Assembly (NCBI RefSeq): GCF_029407905.1
Contig: NC_073641.1
Span: 21,373,001 to 21,437,000 of the forward strand
Origin: Bubalus kerabau
Lineage: Eukaryota > Chordata > Mammalia > Artiodactyla > Bovidae
Reading direction: 5' to 3'
DNA: 64,000 nt
Shown: one piece after another, positions 43,855-56,051 of the stretch
How positions within the stretch are numbered: position 1 is the stretch's first letter
Layout: every line of letters begins with the position of its first letter
Position numbers and translations under genes: made by a program
Notes under the pieces: generated by a model
Told to the model about the DNA's origin: nothing
Seen by the model: only the letters and a program-made list of their open reading frames with translations
Database searches by the model: none

Positions 43855-46800
43855 TTAGTGTCAGAGCAAGAATATGGAAACTCACAATGGAAAATTTTGA
43901 GGGGGCGTAGGGGAGTGGGGGACTTAGACTCCGGGGGATTCACAGAGTCAGTGGTGGGTGAGAGTCTGGTGATGAACAATCCCCTGGCAGTCTTGGACTT
44001 TTTGTGATGATGAATGTGTGTCAAAGACAAGAATCTCATTTGAGGCCATGTAGTTAGACAAGTAACAAGTCTTAGGCTGGAATGGCCAGCCTCTGGGGTC
44101 TATTTGTTGAAATTCATTCCAGGCACTTTCATTCAGCTGCAGTGCATTTATAGGAACGGAGGAGACAGGCAGTGAGAACCAGCTAGCCAGGTCTGTCAAC
44201 ATTTCTGTCTGGTAAAGCCGTGTTCTTCCCACCCCTTTACCATACATTCATGCTCCAGGGGTGAGAGATGTGATGGAAGATACAGAAAGGCAATTGGGAA
44301 ATTGGTAGTTTCCAGATGTATGCCCCTAGGGCAGATTTTCTATTGTGAAATTACCATTCTCCCTGCCACACCCCCCCCCCCAACCCCAAGCCCGGCTGCA
44401 TTGGATACAAAATCTTGTTCTTAAGCAAGATACTGAAGAATTGAAAAAAATTTCTGAAAAAATATATGTAGTACTTACCACAATGGTTCATGCATATTGA
44501 TAGTTATTACAGTGGTACTGCTTGTATTAAATAAATAGGTTTTATGTGTAGGCCTAGGTTATTTTTTAAAGAGAGCAAGACCATGCGGCATTTTAAGATT
44601 TATTCAGGGATGTTTTCATAATCATCCTTGTAAACAAAACAAATATGAAAATAGATAGAGCTTAGCTTTCTCTTTGGAGTTTGAATTGTTGCTTTGTATT
44701 GCCTGCCCGCAAATGGATACCAGGTGAACCTGGCTGTTACTAGGAAATACGATCTGTGTCAGGAGGTTGACCTGCAAAGCAACATGTGCAAAGTTTTGTT
44801 TTTTTTTTTTTTTTTTTTTTGGCCCTAAGAAAAAGGGCGAGCGCTGGCACCTTTTCACCTGTAAAGATTATGTAGCTTTCGTTGTGATTGATAGGTTGGC
44901 TTCTCTTCCAGAAACGCTCCTGGTATGCGTTTTATGTTCTGACAGAGCCGTGGCTTTGCTGTTCAGCACGTCATCCCCGTGAAGACGTGGGCAGGCTTTT
45001 GTGCACTGGCTCTTGTAGCCTGGGAAGCATATTTCAACACACTTCAACACACCATCCAGAATTGGCTAGAACATGCCTGTCACTCCCAGCTGACTCTGAT
45101 GACGCTCTTGCCAACGTAGATTTACATCAACATGATTCTTTACTGGAAAAAGCTCATTCAGATTATACAGGGTGGCCCATTTAAAAGAGGCACAGCATCA
45201 GTTTGAGGAGAGCTGAATGTTAAGGGAAGCACCATAAAAAACACACTGTCAATTAAATGTTCCACAAAGCACAGAATTATAGTCAGCATCACTCAAGAAG
45301 ATTTTCCCTTCAGAAATTGTATGTTACTCCAAGTTTTACAGAGTGCCTTATCCTGCAAAGAGAACCCTTCCATTCTAGACTTTCCTTCTCAGCATGCAGA
45401 ATTTCTAGCCTCTTCTTTCCCTATTTATGTAATCCTAACTTGAAAGTATCAGATACAATAGGATGTGACAGCCTTGAATTCTTTACCTTCCCCAAATTCA
45501 ATTTGCCGATTCAGTGGATAAATAGATTTTACTCCTAGTATAAAACCTTTTGGCATATGTCCATCTTGTTTTTTGACTCATCCTCAGTATCCTAATGAAT
45601 GTTTGGGATAGGCATATTACTCATATGCGTGGGTCTATAGACAGGAAATCCCTGCACTCAAAAATAAAAGCTGTTGCCATAGCTATTCAGAAAAAACACA
45701 AAGCTCTCTTCGCTGTGCAAAAGAAAAATTCAATATCAGTGGCACATGACCTGTGATGACCATTATTATGACTCTGCACGACTCACCCTTCATTTTCATC
45801 ATCCTGGTCTATTCTCAGTCATTACAGTAATGGATACAACTGGATGGGTTTGCAATTTTACCCCCTTTCTCAAGACAACCAGAAGGATTTTCAATGACAC
45901 ATGCTTTGATCTGTCTGCTTTTAAATCTCCTAAGCAGGGCAGCTCAAGGCAGCTTCCTCTCAGAAGATTTTACAATCCTAATACACCTTGTCATGAGTTC
46001 TATATTTATGCTTGTTTAGACACATCAAAGTCAGGCTTTTTACCAGGAGCCACCTAGAAAGTTAAGGCTATCAGCTTCTTGTTGTAGCCAGGCAGTTACT
46101 GTCAGGCCTAGTAATAATGAAGATTGACCTTGTAAAGTGACCAAAAGTTGTGGGCTGCAGTATGGGGATACTAGAAAGTGTTTTGCTGTGTTGTTTCTTC
46201 TGCTGTATTTTGGCTAGAATTAATATTATGGTCACAGTTAATTGCAAAGTGTTCTCTTGGATCTGTATATAGTACAGAGGGAAGAAAAGATGTAGAAATA
46301 AGAGTCTTCCCCTGTGAATTAACATACAAAATCTATGCTTAATGCAGCAGAGAGGCAACACTTTAAACAGATGTGTTGGCATGCCAATGAGATTGGTGGG
46401 AATTTGAATAGGTATGAAAGAGAATCACAGAAGAAAAAAATTGACAGTGCTTTTTCAAAACATTGTCCATGAGAGAGAAACTGTTGGTTAATAGGCTGAC
46501 ATTGAACATTCAGAATATGTTAATCATCTTACTAATAGCCATTTCTATCTGTCTGTCTGTCTGTCTAATGCATCTATCTAATCTATCACCTATTTATCTA
46601 TGTCTTTGTTCTGGCTCCATGTTTACCAAGAAGTCTTCTGATTATAGTCTTCGCTGTTCTATAGGACTTTCTACTGCAAAGGAAAGTACTGGGTCAGATG
46701 GTCCAAGCATTATAATCAGCCCAGTGATCGTAGTGCTCATTGAGAAGAAGTTAATTGGCATTTGGATTCCGTTCGACAGTTTCGTGAGCTTGTGTAATAT

Positions 46801-47695
46801 GGGTTTGCTTCTGAGAGAAGAGGTTGCTCTCACGTGCTGGCTTCAGAATCTACATAACTTGGTGCCGGATTCTAACCTCAGTAATTTCTCCAAGGTAGTG
46901 CCTATCTCCAGGGCCTTTGAGAAGAAAATCTGCCAGTCTTCTCAGGTGAAGCTTTTCTTCACTGCCGTGCCCTGAACATTTTCACTGGAAACCACTAAAC
47001 ACACATTTTAAAGCTGTAATCATACGAAGAATGAGGGAAAGATGCATTGTTTCCTTAATCTCATACCTCAGTGGTGGCTGATTAGTGAGACTGTTGTGCC
47101 TTATGCTTTGAAATTCATTTTCTGACACGTCTGACCGCACAGGGTTAGTTGGTTATCTTTTTGTTTTTATGATTATATAGCATCTTAAGACTTGGTCAGC
47201 TGTTTTAGAAAACTTGAGAACTCAGGTGACAAATAACGCTTCCTCATTTTTCTTTCTCTCATCCCTTTTCTGAGCCTTTGATTAGAAACATCAAGACAGT
47301 AGGGCTAGATGTGTAGTGACTATGGAAACTGCCCACTTAAAGGAGTTCCTAGTGCTCTTGATTTCTTGCCCTAAGAAACCCTGTTGCCTTAGCTAGTTCT
47401 CTTAAAAGAGAAAGAAAGGAAAACTAAAGGCATAAAGAGTTCAGAAAGGACAATGTTGAGTATTTTTCCAATATTCTATGGGTATTTGGTCCTGATCTCA
47501 GTGACTAAAATTAGGATTTTAAAGTCATAAACATAATGTATGTTTATGGTGAAAATCTCTATTAAAGGTAACAGTTGTGTGAGTCCCTTTCTGCCCTTCC
47601 TTAGCCCTCTCAGCTTTACATTGCCCTTACCACAGTAACTACTCTTCCCGTTGTCTGGTGTAACCTCTTAGAAATATTTTAGTTGTATTCAAGTA
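43855..47695. other. Long intronic block without ruminant SINEs
   Basis: C-run near 44371-44382, T-run at about 44801-44820, candidate conserved block 44870-45190, CTGT repeat at about 46548-46566. The 170-codon frame at 46463-46975 has no recognised domain. No exon assigned. Confidence 0.4.
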
Positions 47696-47699
47696 AATT

Positions 47700-47850
47700 T
47701 AATAAAAATATTAATGACACTTATTGAGTAATTTTCATGTAATAAGCATAATGCTTTTCAGGATTACTTCATTTAATTCTCACTACAAATGTTAAGATGT
47801 ATCTGTGAGATGTATTTCTAGCAAGTGAAATCATTGGTCCAAAGATATAT
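47700..47850 (-). repeat. MIR-like SINE relic
   Basis: ACTTATTGAGTAATTTTCAT, then CTTCATTTAATTCTCACTAC, typical of antisense MIR. Confidence 0.5.
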
Positions 47851-47852
47851 TA

Positions 47853-47963
47853 TTTTATTATTATTATTGGCCACATGGCAGATGGGATCTTAGCCCTGAC
47901 CAGGGATTGAACCTATCCCCCTGCAGTGAAAACACAGAATCATAACCAGTGGACTGCCAGGGA
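47853..47963 (-). repeat. CHR-type SINE fragment
   Basis: Antisense: GGCCACATGGCAGATGGGAT, CCTGACCAGGGATTGAACCT, CCAGTGGACTGCCAGGGAAA. Short and diverged. Confidence 0.65.
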
Positions 47964-48390
47964 AATATATTGGAAATTTTGCATCTAGAATTGTTTCATC
48001 ATCTTATGCACTCATAAGCAGCATGCCAGAGGACCTATTAATTTCTCATTATCACTCTCACTGTCACTGGATATGATCCATTTTCATTTTCATCACTATT
48101 TTGGATAAAATATAATATCATTTATTATTTAGTATTCTGTTTCATGAATGAGTTTAACATCTCTTCATTGTTTATTTGCTATTTCTTCATCAACTCCCTG
48201 TTAATATATTTCATCATTTAAAAAATTGGAATATAGCCATTTATTAATTATTTGTAATAGCTAAGTATATTTAGGAAAGTAACTCTTACAACTGTTTTGA
48301 ATATTTTTCTCAGTCTGGCATTTTACTTTATACCTTTTTAAAGTCATATAAATGTTCTAATTTTTTATTGTGGTTAAAAGCACATGTACT
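47964..48390. other. AT-rich intronic sequence
   Basis: Nothing recognised with confidence; possibly part of the antisense L1 that follows. Confidence 0.4.
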
Positions 48391-48512
48391 GTGCTTAGTC
48401 ACTCAGTCGTGTCCTACTCTTGCGACTCCATAGACTGTAGCCTGCCAGGCTCCTCTGTCCATGGGATTCTCCAGGCAAGAATACTGGAGTGGGGTGCCAT
48501 TGCCTTCTCCAG
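48391..48512 (-). mobile_element. BovA monomer SINE
   Basis: Antisense copy, CTTAGTCACTCAGTCGTGTC to GTGCCATTGCCTTCTCC, followed by an A-run. Confidence 0.85.
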
Positions 48513-48706
48513 AAAAAAAAAAAAAGACATAATTATACATAATTAATTATCTTTTAAACCACTTTTAAGTAGTGTTAAACATATTCACATGGCTGTGGAA
48601 CAGATCTCTAGAAATATTTTGTCTTGTAAAACTGAAGCTCGTTAAACAATAACTACCCTTTCTTCCTACAAACCTTTGGTAGTCACCATTCTACTTTCTA
48701 TGAATC

Positions 48707-48748
48707 GGACATTAGATATCTCTTAAAGGACATTAGATATCTCTTAAA
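48707..48748. repeat. 21-bp tandem duplication
   Basis: Two perfect copies of a unit beginning GGACATTAGA and ending CTCTTAAA, inside the old L1M. Confidence 0.9.
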
Positions 48749-48869
48749 GTGGAATCACACAATACTTGTCTTTTTGTCACTAGCTTATTCCCTTTAGCAT
48801 AATGTCTTCAAAGTTCACTGGTGATGTAGCCTGTGACAGAATTTCCTTCCTTTATAAGGCTGAATAACA

Positions 48870-48950
48870 CATGTGGCGGATTCATTTTGATATTTGGCAA
48901 AACTAATACAGTTATGTAAAGTTTAAAAATAAAATAAAATTAAAAAAAAA
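48870..48950 (+). mobile_element. Very short bovine L1 insertion (81 bp)
   Basis: Only the last part of the L1-BT 3' end, GTGGCGGATTCATTTTGATA through AAAATAAAATTAAAAAAAAA. Perfect 16-bp duplication ATAAGGCTGAATAACA at 48854-48869 and 48951-48966. Confidence 0.93.
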
Positions 48951-49520
48951 ATAAGGCTGAATAACATTTCATTGTATGTAGATACCACATTGTGCTTCTC
49001 TGTTTGACTGGTGGTGGATATTTGGGTTGCTTCCATCTGTTGGTTATTGTAAATAGTGCAGCTATGAAAAAACTTGATTCCGTTTTTTTGGATATATATC
49101 CAGAAGTATGATTGCTAGGTTATGTGGGAGTTCTAGTCTTAATTTTTTGAAGATTCTTCATACTGTTTTCCATAGCATTTGTACCACTTCACTGTCCTAC
49201 CTGCAGCGCAAAAGAGTTTCAATTTTTCCACATCTGCCTCTATACCTATTTTCTGCTTTTTTATGTCACCATCCCAATGGGTATGAAATTATATCTCATT
49301 ATAGTTTTATTACATTTCTCTCATGATTAATAATATTGTTCATCTTTTTATATGCTTGTTCGATTTTTTTCATCTTTGAAGAAGAGGCTATTCAAGTCAT
49401 CGCCCAATTTTTAATCAGGTTACTTGATTTTTTTTGCTTTAATGATTTTCTTTTAATATAGCAAGGCTTAATAAACTTTCCTCCATGTACTACTTTTATA
49501 ACATGTTTAAGGATTGTGCT

Positions 49521-49647
49521 GCTGCTGCTAAGTCGCTTCAGTCGTGTCCGACTCTGTGTAACCCCATAGACAGCAGCCCACCAGGCTCCCCCGTCCCTGG
49601 GATTCTCCAGGCAAGAACACTGGAGTGGGTTGCTGTTTCCTTCTCCA
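49521..49647 (-). mobile_element. BovA monomer SINE
   Basis: Antisense, GCTGCTGCTAAGTCGCTTCA to GTTTCCTTCTCC. Perfect 12-bp duplication AAGGATTGTGCT at 49509-49520 and 49648-49659. Confidence 0.94.
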
Positions 49648-49800
49648 AAGGATTGTGCTACTCCATATTAAAATCATCACTTTTTTTACATTTATCCTAG
49701 TTCTTTTGAGGTTTCTCTTTTTATATTTAATTTTTGATACATCTGTCGTTTGTTTGGATATGAGGGTTAAGGAAAGGGTCCAGCTATTTTGAACCATTTC

Positions 49801-52084
49801 CCCAACCCCAACTTATAAGATAATCACTGATCATGTATTAGCTTGTAAGATTTGGATATTTTAAGCAGGCTTTTGTACTGAGCACCACTTTGGCCACACT
49901 CACCACTGTAATGATTGTACTAAGTGCAGTGATATCTTGCTGAATTTTGTTTGCGCTTCTCTGAATGGTAAATGTTAGCTATTTTAATATAGGTTAAATG
50001 TTTGAAAGATCGGCTTAAAAACACTCTATTATTCTCCTTCTTGAGCCCTATTCACTTTCAAAATAAATATTAACTTTTTTTTCCCAATAACTTTCTGTTT
50101 GGGCTGAGTAAACAAGGAGATATATTTTCAGTGATATGGGAGGCCAGCATGAAAGGATGACTTTTACATTGTAGAAAGATTTTTGTTTCAAATGTGAAAT
50201 AATGAGAGAGTTTCTACAGAAAGTAAAAGGGATGTCTATTTCAGGACGTCTATCTAAATGTACTTGGGGTAAATGTAGGATCCTGACAGCTCTAACCTTG
50301 TGACAACTTGGAATCATACTTACCATCTTATGGTACAGATAAAGGAATAGGATCAGGAATCAGGTTGTTCAAGGCCTGGCTTTATTATAACTTAGCTGTA
50401 AGATTGAATATGTTGCCTTATTCTTCTAAGTATTGGTTTTCTAATTTGCTAAATAGGGATACATAGCATGCATGAAAATTTGAAAAGGTTATTTAAGCAA
50501 TTAAGCATGATAATTTGTAGGATTTCTACTTTATACAACATGATATGCTAAAAAGATGATGATGATAATTGTTATCAGTAACAACAACAGTAATTATGGT
50601 GAGAGGAGATCCTGCTGGTGTAAAACACAGTCTTTGAAGTAGTCCATTCCTAACAGAGAATGTACTCCTGAGACAGTAGGGCTAGGCTCCTAATCCCAAC
50701 ATTGTATAAATATCCATTATGTTTATGGATTCATTTGAAGCATTAAAACCCAAAAGGTTGCAGTGAACTATTAAACTTAGTTGGCATACTGTTAGGAAAA
50801 ATTTCCCTACCAGCCAGTTTTTTCATCTTCTGGTTTCCTCTGTATTATATTTACTATGGAGTTTTATTAACTGCTTGAAGAATGTAATTTCAGGTTGCTT
50901 GAAAGGGAAGAAACTGGGTGTGTAAAGATAGTTATTTTTGTGGGGGTGGGAAGTGATTAGTCACTTTTATGTTGTTGCTTCCATCTGTAAATTAAAATAA
51001 TTTTTCTCCTGTGACTTGAAAGGAGGAAATAAGGTTCTGTGAAGTGAAAATATATGAAATTTAAAACTAACATCCAACAGAAATGTCTCAAGACAGCTTT
51101 GCAGTCAGAGCTAGGTGTTCTCTTTCAGTGAACTGTATTAGTATGAAACACTGAATTGGTCATAGTACAAGTAGAATTATTAAGAGCTGGTGTTATTAGA
51201 CACACACATTGAAATTTTTTCTGCATTTAAATCACGACTGTTGGAGTTTCTTTATGATGAGCTCATTGCATGGATAAAGGGTTCAAAAGGAAAAAAAAAA
51301 AGATGCTAATGTCAGCCATTTAGAGACAGAGGAAAAGGAGCCTTGGAGAGGTCATCTTGCGTTTTGAGATCATAACATGGGGTCCAGAGAGGTACAGAAA
51401 AGTGCCCGAGAGCACACGCTGGGGCAGTGAGAGCTCTAGAACACAGATTAGTGGATGCTGTGTACTGTTCTTTTTAGTTTGACCCAGAAGCCTTGGGGAA
51501 TGGGGATGGAAGGAAAGTGGGAAGAAGTTATCATTAATTCGTTATTTCTACTCAGTGGCCACTTGTTTTATCTTTTTCCATAGCTCTTGTTTAATTTTCC
51601 TCACGTTGACCCTGGAGTTGGCGGGAAGCATTGCTTACCTGACGTCGATTGCTCTTGGTGCACCGAGTGCTAGAAGCAACTATGTAGAAATGTATTAACA
51701 GACCGGTTCACTGTACATCCAGAGACCTTTATTGTGCCTCCTCTGCCCCTAGCTCGCTGTGTGACCTCAGACAAATGACTTAAATTCACTTAGGCTCCAT
51801 TTCCTCAAATGAAAAACGAGTCTGTGGGCAGTTTGTCTCTCAAGTCCTGTCCTGGGCACAGTGCCGCGCTCGTCCTTCCTTACCTGGATGATTCCATAGG
51901 TTGCTGAAGCAGCAGACGTCACTTGGTTCTTTGCTGCTGATTGCATATTTCCCTCAAACTTGAAGGAGAGGAAATCCTAAATTTAATTCCGCTATAGTGT
52001 TTGTTTCTGTTTTCATCCGGGCATCTCTGTCTCATGGATTCCATTGCCTCAAGTGAAATCTTTCATTTAAATGATTGATGAAGG
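49801..52084. other. Intronic sequence with MIR relics and promoter-like motifs
   Basis: MIR-like sense patches near 50330-50530 and 51730-51850. 51618-51647 carries E2F-like and CRE-like motifs. No exon recognised. Confidence 0.4.
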
Positions 52085-52321
52085 GAAAGGAGGAGAGGAA
52101 GGGATAAATTAGGAATATGGGATTAACCTATACACACTACTGTATATAAAATAGATAACAAGAATTTGCTATGTATCATATAAAAGTATATTTAATATCT
52201 TTATAAAACCTATAATGGAAAACATTGGAGGTATATATATATATATATATAAGAATCACTTTGCTGTACGTCTGATACTTACACAATATTGTAAATCAAC
52301 TATACTTCATTTTTAAAAAAG
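52085..52321 (+). repeat. L1 3' end (older ruminant/cetartiodactyl type)
   Basis: Sense: GGGATTAACCTATACACACT, CTGTATATAAAATAGATAAC, an internal (TA)n run, then ATCACTTTGCTGTACGTCTG and ACACAATATTGTAAATCAAC. Confidence 0.8.
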
Positions 52322-54529
52322 GAATACTTGAGTGATGGTTACGGGGAGGAAAACTTCTTCTGTCTAAATTCTACATGACTGTTCCACTATTTATTATTTT
52401 TGTACAAGTTATAAATAGGTCATGAATTTAAAAGTTTGTGAGAATTGCCTATTGTTGCAAAGTATACTGAAGGCAGTGCTTATAAAATAATTCCACATCC
52501 TTTTCTCCCCCCACTTGTTTCTATTTTAGAGTAAAAACATCAGTAGGAAAAATAAATGGATTACTATTCCAGTAAATACACAGGAGTAGATTATTAGGTC
52601 ATCATTAAAAATAGATTAAATATGTGAGCACTTTATAAAACAAAAGATAAATGATAGAAGGTTGTTATTCATTTGGAAGGTGCAGACTGCTAATAATTTT
52701 CTGTACTTAAAAAAATAGGCAAACAGACATTGACGTACTAAATGATTTATGAATTAATTCATTATTAAGTTTCAGAACACCAGCAGAAATATAGTATTAC
52801 CCACTTTTATAAATAACTCATGTAGAACATTTCTGTAGAGGTCCACTAATTCTTATTCTCAAGGGTATATAAAAAAGAAATATTTATAATTCACTTGTAT
52901 GGAGTCAGAATAATTAGGATTCAGACTTTCAGCCTCTAATCAGACATTTTGTGCTTGATTAAATTAGTATTTGAAAATAGTAAAGCAAGATTTAAATTGA
53001 AATTTAAAATAGCGTTTATTTCACATTTTAATATATTATTCCATATAATTCTATAACATTTTATATTCCTACCCTGTATTCAACTGTTTTTAAAACCTTG
53101 GACATTGAACTGTTCTGAATGATCCTAAAATAAGTATCTTTAAAGATTAGTCCTGAATTGGTGCTTTAGGAGGGATTCTCAGAAAAGTGATGCATAGAGT
53201 TAAAGAAGTGTTCAAAAAACATTGTGAACTGCTTTTCAGAAGCTGTTATTAGGGTGCTTGTAGTATCAGTGTATAACACTCCCATATCCTTGCATTATTC
53301 CAAGTTGTACTATTCTACAGTTAATAAAGATTTGCTAAATTAGTAGGATGAAGAATAATATCTGTTTCAATTAGCTAATATTGAGGCTAAAATTTTTTAT
53401 ATATGCATATAAATTATTTATTTCTTCTTTGTGAATTTAATATTAGTGTTATTTGTCTATCAGGACATTAGCCGTTTCTTTTTCTATCCTGGTTTTTCAC
53501 AGAAACATTTTTCTCAGTTTGTTATTTGCCACTTAATTATTTACTTGGACTTTTGATGTGAAGGAATTTTTTTTTTAACTGTATCCAGAGAAGTTATTTT
53601 TCTTTTAAAAATGTTTATTTCCTACTTTCATTCATAGAAAAAACTTTCTTTAACCTCAAATTTGATTAGAACTCACTTTTCTGGTTTTTTACCACTCTTT
53701 GTTTTTAATCACTCTTCAAATAATTAAAAGAAGATATTTAAAGTCTGTGTAAAATTAGACCATTCTGATAAAAATTGAAAAGGGTATGAGATTTTTTAAA
53801 AGGAGAAATCTTTATCTAGTATTCATTTATTACACTATTATCATCAAAGTCAGGAATACATACCTAAAAGCATTTTGTAAAATATTAGAAACTGTTCAAA
53901 AGCAAGAGTAATCATAAAATAACATCTTAACATTTTAGAAAACAGATTCTTCCAGAGGCTTTCTCCTCCAAGAGGGCCACTTTGAAAGCCTACACTTTAT
54001 GTTATGCTGTCAAAGTCAATGGATTGGAAAAAACAAAAAGCAAATCATTGGACTGAATTCTAAAATAGTGCTATAATTAATGAAATGTTTTTATATAAAT
54101 GCAGAGTTAGTAAAAAGAATTTCAAAGAGTATAACAATGCTAAATTGTTTTCTTGATACCTTCTACTATAAAAAGCTATAACCTAATAATATTCATTTTT
54201 CATTATATTATACATATATTCAAAGTATTTTATTAATAGATATTTTTCTGATTACTAAAGTAATACATCTGTGCTAGATGTTTGAAGACTTGAAAAAAGT
54301 ACACAGAAGAACTAGGTCTAAACTATTTTAAAATGTGCAACTTTGGGCAAGTTATCTAACCTCTCTATCACTGCCACCGCCTATATAATGAAGGTATTGA
54401 AATGCACATTTTCTTAACACTCTAACAGGTTACAGTATTGTGAAAAATTACCTATAAATCTAAGAAACTAATACAAATGGTATTTCATTAAATTTAAGAA
54501 ATTTTTTGTAGTATGTCAAAGCATATGGT
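52322..54529. other. AT-rich intron with L1M remains
   Basis: 53100-53700 resembles antisense L1M/L1ME (AAAAGTGATGCATAGAGTTA; CTGCTTTTCAGAAGCTGTTA). 54235-54320 resembles another L1ME piece and about 54320-54380 a MIR piece. No exon recognised. Confidence 0.4.
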
Positions 54530-54749
54530 GGGATTCCGTGGTGGCTCAGACAGTAAAGAGTCTGCCTGCAACGCGGGAGACCCGGGTTCAATCCCTGGGT
54601 CAGGAAGATCCCCTGGCGAAGGAAATGACAACCCACTCCAGTATTCTTGCCTGAAAAATCCCATGGACAGAGGAGCCTGGGCAGGCTACAGTCAATGGGG
54701 TCACGAAGAGTTGAAAAAGACTGAGCGACTTCACCTTCACTTTCACTTT
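54530..54749 (+). mobile_element. Bov-tA SINE
   Basis: Sense copy with intact tRNA-like GGGTTCAATCCCTGGGTCAG and a CACTTTCACTTTT end. Imperfect flanking similarity AAAGC only. Confidence 0.9.
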
Positions 54750-54762
54750 TAAAGCTTATTGG

Positions 54763-55377
54763 TAGTTGTTGTCTAGTCACTAAGTCATGACCAGCTCTTT
54801 GCAACCCCATGGACTGCAACACCCTAGGGTCTCCTTTCCTTCACTATCACCCAGAGTTTGCTGAAATTCGTGTCTATTGAGTCGGTGATGCTATCTAACT
54901 ATCTCATTCTCTGCCATCCCCTTCTCCTTTTGCCATTAGTCTATCCCAGCATCAGGGTCTATTCCAACAAGTTGGCTCTTTGCATCAGGTGGGCAAAGTG
55001 TTGGAGCTTCAGCTTCAGCATCAATCCTTCCAGTGAATATTCAGGGTTGATTTCTTCTGGATTGACTGGTTTGATCTCCTTGTTGTCCAAGGGACTATGA
55101 AGAGTTTTCTCCAGCACCATAATTCAAAAGCATCAGTTCTTTGCCACTCAGCCTTCTTTCTGGTCCAGCACTCACATTTGTACATGACTACTGGAAAAAC
55201 CGTAGCTTTGACTATATGGACTTTTGTAAGCAAAGTGATATCTCTGGTTTTTTACGTTATCTTGATTGGTCATAACATTCCTTCCAAGGAGCAAACGTTT
55301 TTTAATTTCATGGCTGCAGTTACTGTCCACAGTGATTTTGGAGCCCAAGAAAATAAAATCCATCACTGCTTCCACTT
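54763..55377 (-). mobile_element. BovB LINE 3' fragment, diverged
   Basis: Antisense BovB of about 615 bp, starting TTGTTGTCTAGTCACTAAGT. Its RT frame is broken into short pieces such as VVMYKCECWTRKKAE, so it is older than the copy at 62.7 kb. Confidence 0.88.
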
Positions 55378-55460
55378 TTCCTCTTTATATCCAGATAATG
55401 ACTAAAATGATCCCAACGTTATATATTTTTAAATATTTGAATATTTAAAGTTACATATAT

Positions 55461-55683
55461 TCCAGAGCCATGGCTCGGATGGTAAAGAATCTGCCTGTAA
55501 TGTGGGAGATCTGGTTTCAAGCCTCGAGTTGGGAAGATCCCCTGGAGAAGGAAATGGCAACCCACTCCAGTATTCTTGCCTGGAGAATTCCATGGACAGA
55601 GGAGCCTGACGGGCTATAGTCCATGGGGGTTGCAAATAGTTGGACATGACTGAGCAACTAACACTTTCACACTTTCATTTTTC
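55461..55683 (+). mobile_element. Bov-tA SINE
   Basis: Sense copy with a weakened head (CCATGGCTCGGATGGTAAAG). Perfect 14-bp duplication AAAGTTACATATAT at 55447-55460 and 55684-55697. Confidence 0.94.
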
Positions 55684-55839
55684 AAAGTTACATATATAAA
55701 ATTTATTGTTGTTGATCCAATGTTTAACTTACTATTTGTGTTTTGACATTTTTATAAGGAATACAAATGAATTTGTGGATTTATGTATACGTGAATCTAT
55801 ATGGATAGATAACTAGATATATACATGTATGTAGCATAC

Positions 55840-56044
55840 TATATGGGCTTCCCTGGTGGCTCAGATAGTAAAGAATCTGCCTGCCATGCAGGAGTCCTGG
55901 GTTCCATCCCTGGGTTGGGAAGATCCCTGGAGGTGGGCATGGCAACCCACTCTAGCTTTCTTGCCTGGAGAATCCTGGCAGGCTGCAGTGCATGCTTGTT
56001 GCTAAGAGTTGGACGTGACTGAGTGACTAATCACAGCACAGCAC
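55840..56044 (+). mobile_element. Bov-tA SINE
   Basis: Sense copy, GGGCTTCCCTGGTGGCTCAG to a CAGCACAGCACA tail; lacks part of the body near 55980. AGCATAC flanks both sides (55833-55839, 56045-56051). Confidence 0.9.
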
Positions 56045-56051
56045 AGCATAC

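Larger units (their letters stand above)
48540..49800 (-). repeat. Old L1M, antisense, hosting two younger insertions
   Basis: Antisense L1 3' region: TTCACTGGTGATGTAGCCTG, TTCATTGTATGTAGATACCA, GGATATTTGGGTTGCTTCCA, AAATTATATCTCATTATAG. Interrupted by an 81-bp bovine L1 end and a BovA monomer. Confidence 0.8.

Noticed and set aside
46463..46975. 170-codon open frame on the plus strand
   Set aside because: It includes a CTGT simple repeat, shows no domain I recognise, has no splice or promoter context, and the region reads as intron.
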